The notes below the pieces were generated by a model. That model was not told the origin of the DNA. It ran no database searches and worked only from the letters and a program-made list of their open reading frames with translations. A program made the position numbers and the translations under genes. Shown piece after piece: positions 56,400-64,000 of a stretch of DNA of 64,000 nt; position 1 is the first letter of the stretch; the number at the start of each line of letters is the position of its first letter. This DNA is from Archivesica marissinica (lineage: Eukaryota; Mollusca; Bivalvia; Venerida; Vesicomyidae), in contig CM026403.1 in assembly GCA_014843695.1 (NCBI GenBank), forward strand, positions 51,256,233 through 51,320,232, read 5' to 3'.

Positions 56400-57950
56400 A
56401 AAACTACAATATTAGATTAGAACACCGTTCAGGAATGATAAAGTGTGTACCTGTTACTAAATATAGTAACACTCAATACACACAAGATACAATGTCATCA
56501 AATCAAAGTCACTATTCACAAATCACAGAATTTCAAAAGCACCTTTCAGCACGTCCTTACAAATACAAAATATATCCACCAAATCACTATCACGACTAAT
56601 TTCACATCGCAAACACTGTAAGTAACCGGCGTATAGCTATACAATAGATATGTACTGTACTTAATGAACGAATATATATGTTTAAACCAACCGGCCGACA
56701 TTGACCGGCAACAAAATTGCAAGATGTGGTTGCTACGGCTTATGTTATAAACAATGATTGAACAGATTACTGTGAGATATATATAATTTACATGTATAAT
56801 ATACAATAAGCATCATACTATTATTGTTCATGAAATCCTCATTCCTACGTGTATATAATAATTCTTATTTTATGTGAAATTAGCGAATATACAAGCAGCA
56901 TATCATTGTTTTCTTTATTCAGTTCAAGGAAAGGAATTCATAAAAGTTCACCAGATATCTATTTTAATTGACTACATAATGTTTTTAATTGTAAGATATT
57001 TAATGTACATTGTAATATTTGGAGCTTTATGTAAACAAATTCAGTGTAAAAACAATTAATAAATTAATATTTTAATAGATCAACTGTAGCATTGTTTGAT
57101 CTTCATACGAACATAATAAAAAAGGCGCTCAGATTAATGTAGATGAGAATAAAGCATAATAGAAAACGAGAGAAAGAGAAATAAATGCACGCATTTACAG
57201 ATTATAAAAAATTATAAAAAATGTCCATGCTCAACTCAATCTCAAGCTTATATATCAAATAATACATACTTGACAGTCATTTTCAAGCAATTTGGATTAT
57301 TTATTACTATGTTCTTAGTGCTCTAGAGGAACATTTAAACTTGAGTTGAGCACGAACACATTTTATAGCCTCTCGAATCCTGGCCTCAGATTCACTAATT
57401 TCTAACATCTGATCTCTTGCTAACCTCTCAATTGAGATAGTTTTCAATTAAATGCACTATTTTGCGAACAACGAGACGTTACAAAACCATACCAATTGTT
57501 TTTAAAAAGCAAACACCCATGGAAAGGTATCGATTGAACTTGAATTGGTTCATGTTGAGGACAATCTCAAGTTGAGAAATGTAGTGAAGTGAAATTGAGA
57601 CATAGTGGACAGAATACATGTTTATATCTTTTACACGGTATATGGTTATAAGCATACACATATATAATCACGCCCTACACTATACTTAACATGCGTATAT
57701 ATTCACAGTGGTAAATAGATGTATATATATTATTATAATAATGATGATTGAATTTACGGTATAGTGGATGAAAATTGCTTGAATGTATTTAATGTAAACC
57801 GTATGCTATCAAGCAATTATCGTTCGCACCATTACATATATTGAAGTCTAATTACAATATACATGTATAGTGTTTGACCGTGAAGTTCAAAGAGCAAAAC
57901 GTGTTATTGGTATTCAATGCTGAAAGATCTCTTGAATGTAATGTAGATAA
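56400..57950. other. AT-rich intergenic, nothing supported
   Basis: 56,635-56,690 repeats a segment of intron 1 (10,560-10,615). There is no ORF with recognisable content. Confidence 0.4.
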
Positions 57951-57959
57951 AAGTGAAGT

Positions 57960-58930
57960 TGTAAATGTATTGGAAAAATAGGAGATAATCAGCATAATTA
58001 TAAGTAAACGAATACCAATGGAAGTCGTTGTAGATAATAGTGAAACATCAACAGTGTTGTCTGATGTCTTAGAAAAATGGAAGGTGGACTATAGCTCTTT
58101 GTTTAATGGTAATGTAGTGACTTCTATCATATATAATTCAGTTATCTATAATGACAATAGTTTAATTTACCGCTTAATGATCACACGTCCGTGTTAGAAA
58201 TTAAAAAGGCTGTTGATAATTCGAAATGTTGTAAAGTAGTTGGCGCATATGCTATTCATGCTGACGTTTTGAACAATGATACTGCTGTTCTTTTTCTACA
58301 TACGTTATTGAACATTTGTTTTGAAAATGGAACAGTTCCTATTATTTGGGGAAGATGTGTAATAAACTATATACCTATGATTATATCCCAGCTTTCCTCT
58401 TATCATCTGCTGTAAATAAGGTGTATTGTAGTGCTATAAATGTCTAGGTTGAACATAACGACAAGAGGAGCAGGGCGAATTTGGAGAGAAACATAGCACT
58501 ATTTACCAACTGTCTAGTCTTAGCATTCTTTTATAATGAATGGTGTTGTACTTTGTCACGATAATTTGTTGTGTATATTTTATGTATTGTACAACGTTGA
58601 GGCTGAAATAAAGAATAAATCTTCTTATAGAGACTACATAACGTAAACATTCTACATTTACAGCATTTATTGAGTTTATTAAAGCCTACGATTATGCTGA
58701 CAAGCCTTGAAACAGACTTCTTGAACCTAGTATGTCTGTAAACATATTGGAACCTATTATGTCTCTTTACTCATCTGTACTATCTTGTGTTACGGTCAAC
58801 GCATTTAACACTGATTGGTTCGATGTCAAAGCTTGTTTGAGAGAAGGTTACATCATATCTCCATTGCTTTTCAACCTTGAACCTTTCTTGAAAGTCTCGG
58901 TTGTGGATTTCAGTTTTTTAATTTTATGGC
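57960..58930 (+). pseudogene. LINE-A copy 3, RT region, interrupted by a solo 3' end
   Basis: IPMEVVVDNSE and WKVDYSSLFN (about 58,010-58,110), then KKAVDNSKCCKVVGAYAIHA and ENGTVPIIWGRCVIN (58,190-58,380). The RT resumes at about 58,655 with TAFIEFIKAYDY and LYSSVLSCVTVNAF, ending with a degraded FDVKACLREGYIISPLLF. Stops and shifts are present. Confidence 0.78.
58528..58622 (+). mobile_element. Solo LINE-A 3' end inserted in copy 3
   Basis: ATAATGAATGGTGTTGTACT to AATAAAGAATAAATC is almost identical to 3,848-3,935. It splits the RT reading of copy 3. Confidence 0.8.
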
Positions 58931-59069
58931 AGCCTTGAGCCTTTATAAAATGAGTTACGATTAACACTGTCTGCATGGTTCTTAAATATAATGTACATAA
59001 TGGTAAATAATATATTATGATAAGTCTTTTTAATGTCAATGTACTAGTCAATATAACAATATGTGATAA

Positions 59070-59200
59070 ATATGCCTTAGTCTATCATGTACATTGCCGA
59101 GGCTATAATAAAGTACTGTTTTATAATATAATATATAAGTGTTGTGGTCATTATATGTACATGCATGAGACTATAATAAAGAATAGATTTAACTAATATG
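59070..59200 (+). mobile_element. LINE 3' tail fragments
   Basis: TGTACATTGCCGAGGCTATA and ATAAAGTACTG, then TACATGCATGAGACTATAAT and AAAGAATAGATTT. A related tail is at 59,530-59,572. Confidence 0.5.
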
Positions 59201-59804
59201 ATATATGCATACTTTATGTCACACTCAATACGTAGTTGCTAATCAGTTCATATATGTTCTGACCGATCAACAAGATGTGACTTTTTTAAAAATTCGTTTT
59301 TATTTTTTGTTGTTTTTTTTTTGTATTGAAACATTTCTTAAAATACGTGTTAGTGCTTACTTCTGTGTCGCATTTGTTTTTAGTTAGATTTAAGAAAATC
59401 GAAACATTGGTTTTAGCTTTGTTGATAGACGAGTGTTGTGTATCTTACATGTGATAAATAAGTCTCTTATAATTCTATGCATTGAATGGCTATGTACTGT
59501 TTTATAATATAATATATAATTGTTGTGGTCATTATATGTACATGCATGAGACTATATTAAAGATTGAGTATAATACATATACCTAATATTAAAGTTAATG
59601 CAATTACAAAATGAAAATGCAGTTCGGAAATTATCTTTATACGTGTTAAAGCATTTGAACGTCGTCGATCATTTGTCAATATCTAAACAGATCTAATTAA
59701 TAGTTAATATTGTTTTCAACGATTAATACTCAATATGTGTTGGTCTTTTGTGCGTTGTCTTTACTTATACGAATGTATGTCTCTCGTCTCTCCCATAATT
59801 GTTC

Positions 59805-59944
59805 GTTGAGATTAGTGGCTGTCACCATATTACCATACATGTTTCAGTTTGTAATGTTTTGTATTGATGCTTTGTTGAGATTAGTGTCCGTCACCATATT
59901 ACCATACATGTTTCACTTTGTAATGTTTTGTATTGATACTTTGT
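59805..59944. repeat. 70-bp tandem duplication
   Basis: GTTGAGATTAGTGGCTGTCA and GTTGAGATTAGTGTCCGTCA start two copies at 59,805 and 59,875. Confidence 0.88.
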
Positions 59945-60194
59945 TCATGGGTCAGAAAAGGCTTATTACGAAATAAAGTTTTATTACTGATTCTAAAGCC
60001 TAAATGAGCGATACATGTAGAAGCGATATGCAATGTTTGCTTAGCAATACAATGAGATTAATGAAAATTGAACTATGCGCATTATAGTGTTCCAGTGGTA
60101 ATGGGTAGTATATATTTGTAATGGCGAAGACATGCTCTTTATCAGATTTAAGCTGTGCAAATATCAATTCACCAAACATCGAATACGAATATTT

Positions 60195-60335
60195 TATTCG
60201 GCATATATATCTTTATTTCTGTCTCATCTATGTACAATACATACATTTCAATTTATATTATAGCACATACATTGCACATAGCCATTCTACAAATGAGAAT
60301 TATAAGAGACAATAGCATATTACAATAACGTTAAA
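60195..60335 (-). mobile_element. LINE 3' tail, antisense
   Basis: CTGTCTCATCTATGTACAAT and CATTCTACAAATGAGAATTA match 11,795-11,985. Confidence 0.65.
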
Positions 60336-61423
60336 CATGTTTTACTTTCTACAAGCAATAAAAGTCGCTAATCATGACACTAACAATATTTAAAATACCT
60401 TTTTTAATGATTCTGACAGGGAAAAAGAGCACTATCGCGCAAATTAGAATATGTTTTAAGAACCCAGAACCACCAGATCAGGGATGGATTAGAAGCTTTT
60501 ACATAGTTCACATACAAATGTGTTCATAAATAAAATAATGTACACATTATTTACATAGATAAGAACTATATATTAATATATTTATTATCTAAACGCAATA
60601 CAGGTGAAATTGGTCTTGAACTGTTACTATTATCAACAGAACCAGGACATTGCTGAACAAAACAATCAATGATGAGCAATTGTTACAATACACACAGGTT
60701 CCAATAAGCGAAAAGAATATCCAAATAACTATCGCGCAATAACGTTAATGCCAGCAATTTTTAAAAGTGCATGAACTGTTTTCGCGCTCTAAAACAACCA
60801 TCCTAACATCTATAAGTAACCATGGGTTAGGCTGTCTGATTACGTCATGTGTCGCTAAGGAAACACTTTTATATGCAAAGGAAAGCAAACGACAAGTTAG
60901 TGTTAGCTTTCTAGATGCTAAGCAAGCTTTTGAGAGGGTATGGCACAATACAAGCTGTATCATACAGGAATTGATTCAACAACAGTTTGTCCTTTGTCAT
61001 CATGCATACTGATATGATGAGTTCTGCCCAAATCGGGACAACAGTAACATAGTGGTTCAATTTACTGCAGGGTACGCGCCAGGGCAGTAAATCCTCTCCC
61101 CCGTAGTATCTTCATTTTGTTGATGACCTCATTACATTACTAGAACAGAGTGGCTATGTTATCTGTATCTATGACCTGAATGCTTGTTCACCGACAGTGG
61201 CGGACGATATGGTTCTTGTGTCGTTCTCAAGGTTCGGTCTTCAGAATATGATTGATATATGTCATGGCTACTCAAAAGCATGGAGATACGAGTATAACCC
61301 GGCTAAATGCTCTGTAATTATATTTAATGGTTCATCCAATATTAATGATGAACGTTTGGTCTAGAAACTCGATTGCATTAAATGTTACAGATAAGTATAC
61401 ACACCTTGGTGTAATCTGTGATA

Positions 61424-61728
61424 ACAGACTGATATGTAGTTCAGTGGTATCACGCTGGACTGGTAATCCAGGGATCGCAGGTTCGATCCCCCGTCTGACC
61501 CTAATATAATTAACAGTCTTCAGACGGGACTTTAAACCGAGGTCTCGTGTCGATGTTATACGCCATACACGTATAAGAACCAGAGGATACTCTGGAATGG
61601 GTCTCTGTCTGTATCATTGCACTATCCTCCAAAACTCTAAAATGACTAATCTTTTCAGGAGGCGTCGGTCATATGGGCAACCGATAGCGACGATAAATTA
61701 ATTTAATTTTAACGTAAAACACACATTC
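61424..61728 (+). mobile_element. SINE-A inserted in LINE copy 4
   Basis: The head GTAGTTCAGTGGTATCACGC and B-box GCAGGTTCGATCCCCC are followed by the body and tail GCGACGATAAATTAATTTAA. It is flanked by AATCTGTGATA at 61413-61423 and 61729-61739, an 11-bp target duplication. Confidence 0.93.
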
Positions 61729-61965
61729 AATCTGTGATAGGTATTACACAATGAAACCAGCGGTACAAGATGCACGCGCAAAACGTCTGTCCATATATTT
61801 TAATGTTCATAATTCTGGTTTGCATCCAAAATATATAAATCCTATAACTCCCGTAACAATTTATAACTCGGTCGTTATTCCAAAGGCCCTGTATGGTTGC
61901 GAACTTTGGAATTTTGTTTCACAATCATCCATTATACAACTCTAATAGTCTCATCTAGCCTGGGT

Positions 61966-62117
61966 TCCAGTCTGCCGATATTTCACAAAGTTACTTCTGG
62001 CAAAATGACACCGTTGATATTATCAGAAACTCAATACGGTGCAATTAATGATCTCGGTATTAAAATATATTTATATGACTGACCAAGCAAAATATATCAA
62101 CGCATGTTCCCAGGCTA
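61966..62117. mobile_element. MITE with TAGCCTGGG ends inside LINE copy 4
   Basis: TAGCCTGGGTTCCAGTCTGC at the left and TGTTCCCAGGCTA at the right. It is a second copy of the 47,112 element, and LINE coding sequence continues on both sides. Confidence 0.75.
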
Positions 62118-62761
62118 GGTCTCGTCGCCTATGCGTGGAATATATGCAGCATTTACCATTATCTACATCAACTGATATTTCTCTTTCTGCAATGGGTTTA
62201 TTCTCGATAGCAACTGAGATTGATAATAAAAAAACTACAATTCTTTGGTCAATTGTGCAATCTGCCTAATCAATATGTTTCAAAGCAATTCTTCATACAC
62301 AGGCTCATAAGATTTATTAACGACGATAGTCAAGTTAAATGTTTCATACCAGACATATACAGATTGTTAAGGAAATACAACCCATATGGAGATATACTAC
62401 CTTCATTCAAAGCGGCTCATTTCCGATTAAATACACATGGAATTCATCTTTTAGATGCACAGTTAATGGTATTCAAAATATTGAACGCAATGCGCGATTT
62501 GATCAGTTAATGTACATAGAACTATAATCTTCGATAGTCTGGCAGAGGGACCCGTGTCGCATTTGATAATTAAGTCAATCATATCCTTATCTGAATCTAA
62601 GATGTGAAATTGTAATAAGGGCATTTGGGAACATTACTCATTTAATAGAATTGAAAAGTGTCATAAATGTGGAATTATTGTAGAGCCCACACGAAATTCA
62701 TCTCCTATATATAAGTGTACAAGCAATACTATAACAAGGAATAGCCTATTGCGAGACACTT

Positions 62762-63059
62762 ACAGATGGATCTGTAGTCCAGTGGTAACACGCTGGACTG
62801 GTAATCCAGGGATCGCAGGTTCGATCCCCCGTCTGACCCTAATAAAATTAACAGTTTTTCAAATGGGACGTTAAACCGATGTCTCGTGTCCGTGCTGTAC
62901 ACCGTGCACGTAAAAGAACTAGAGGAGACTCTGGAATGGATCTCTGTCTGTATCAGTGCACTATCCTCCAAAAATCTAAAATGACTAATCTCTTCAATAG
63001 GCGGCGCTCATATGGGCAACCGGTAGCGACGATAAATAAAGTTAACGTAAAACACACAT
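62762..63059 (+). mobile_element. SINE-A, full-length, with target duplication
   Basis: It is flanked by GAGACACTT at 62753-62761 and 63060-63068. It has a tRNA-like head with GTAGTCCAGTGGTAACACGC and GGTTCGATCCCC, and the tail GCGACGATAAATAAAGTTAA. Confidence 0.93.
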
Positions 63060-63069
63060 GAGACACTTT

Positions 63070-63398
63070 GTATGTACTTGGAGACCAAGCCTTTATGAAT
63101 TCCATGACAGGTAAGTGCATGTGATTTATTATCTTGTTTATATAACTACAATGTAAATGATAACGATGCTGCAATTATGAAGTTGGTTTAAACATATTTA
63201 TTCCACTATATACATTCACAAAACAATACATGCAGTATGAAGTTCATAATATGACCTTTATATTCGTTACTGTCTTAGATATTCACATAATGATATCTTC
63301 TGGTAATGTTTTGAATCAGTATTTCAGCCAGAAGTCACATTGTTCTCCTTGCGTTTCGTTTCGACAAGGATACTGCATGTGATGAACATAGATGTGAT
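63070..63398. other. Unassigned
   Basis: AT-rich with no recognisable feature. Confidence 0.4.
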
Positions 63399-63912
63399 TC
63401 AATGAGCTTGTTACATATATTTGAATACTAATTAATTACCTTCAATGAGCTTGTTACATATTTTTGAATACTAATTAATTACCTTCAATGAGCTTGTTAC
63501 ATATTTTTGAATACTAATTAATTACCTTCAATGAGCTTGTTACATATTTTTGAATACTAATTAATTACCTTCAATGAGCTTGTTACATATTTTTGAATAC
63601 TAATTAATTACCTTCAGTGAGCTTGTTACATATTTTTGAATACTAATTAATTACCTTCAATGAGCTTGTTACATATTTTTGAATACTAATTAATTACCTT
63701 CAATGAGCTTGTTACATATTTTTGAATACTAATTAATTACCTTCAATGAGCTTGTTACATATTTTTGAATACTAATTAATTACCTTCATTGAGCTTGTTA
63801 CATATTTTTGAATACTAATTAATTACCTTCAATGAGCTTGTTACATATTTTTGAATACTAATTAATTACCTTCAATGAGCTTGTTACATATTTTTGAATA
63901 CTAATTAATTAC
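63399..63912. repeat. 43-bp tandem repeat, about 12 copies
   Basis: The unit is TCAATGAGCTTGTTACATAT followed by TTTTGAATACTAATTAATTACC. Copies are almost identical (one AGTGAG, one ATTGAG, one ATATATTTG variant), implying recent expansion. Confidence 0.95.
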
Positions 63913-64000
63913 CCGTGCGTGTATTATAATGTACATATGTTGGATACTATGTCAAGTGAGAGATTATATACTAGTCAGATAGATCTTACATCCACTCGCC

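Larger units (their letters stand above)
60690..62740 (+). pseudogene. LINE-A-related copy 4, carrying a SINE and a MITE
   Basis: Decayed RT pieces across frames: NNYRAITLMPAIFK (60,725), LLYAKESKRQVSVSFLDAKQ (60,870), WFNLLQGTRQG-like (about 61,055), VADDMVLVSFSRFGLQNMID (61,200), NVTDKYTHLGVICDN (61,380). After the SINE: PVTIYNSVVIPKALYGCELW (61,850). After the MITE: RSRRLCVEYMQHLPLSTSTD (62,110) and late CHKCGIIVE (about 62,660). Many stops. Confidence 0.8.

Overview
The window reads as non-coding-rich, AT-rich metazoan nuclear DNA. The likely source is a lophotrochozoan and probably a bivalve mollusc. The grounds are APE-type non-LTR retrotransposons of the kind abundant in molluscs, several tRNA-derived SINE families, and an ApeC-domain secreted protein gene with spliceosomal introns. 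The species assignment is inference. There are no bacterial-style operons.

The main finding is one apparently intact split gene on the + strand, 9,438-41,508. Seven coding exons join in perfect phase into a 427-residue secreted protein. Its parts are a signal peptide, a small SH3b-like cysteine-containing domain, a Thr/Pro/Ser mucin-like linker made of a 75-bp coding repeat, and a complete ApeC (apextrin C-terminal) domain with eight cysteines. ApeC and SH3b domains are both known elsewhere as binders of bacterial wall material, so a secreted recognition molecule of innate immunity is a reasonable inference. Coding sequence is under 1.3 kb of about 32 kb. Intron 3 carries about 5.8 kb of a 33-bp satellite and intron 6 about 14.7 kb of a 46-bp satellite.

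Layout. 1-3,950: a decayed LINE (called LINE-A here) split by an antisense, 5'-truncated second LINE (LINE-B) with a 600+ codon open frame. 3,987-4,280: SINE-A. 4,531-4,749: 73-bp repeat. 5,248-7,475: about 60 copies of a 37-bp satellite. 8,110-8,501: 130-bp repeat. 9,046-9,415: SINE remnants just upstream of exon 1. 9,438-41,508: the ApeC gene; its introns also hold MITEs, two opposed LINE-A 3' ends, SINEs, a telomere-like array, and a P2RX7_C-like/transposase-like ORF pair. 41,540-64,000: intergenic DNA with SINEs, foldback elements, a 1.3-kb inverted repeat, minisatellites and at least four more decayed LINE-A copies. No convincing host gene was found there; one 141-codon orphan ORF (46,510-46,935) is the best candidate.

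The repeats show a clear history: SINEs with target duplications inside LINEs and tandem arrays, a palindromic MITE with a matching empty site, and block duplications within the satellites. Names such as LINE-A, LINE-B and SINE-A to SINE-E are labels for this window only.
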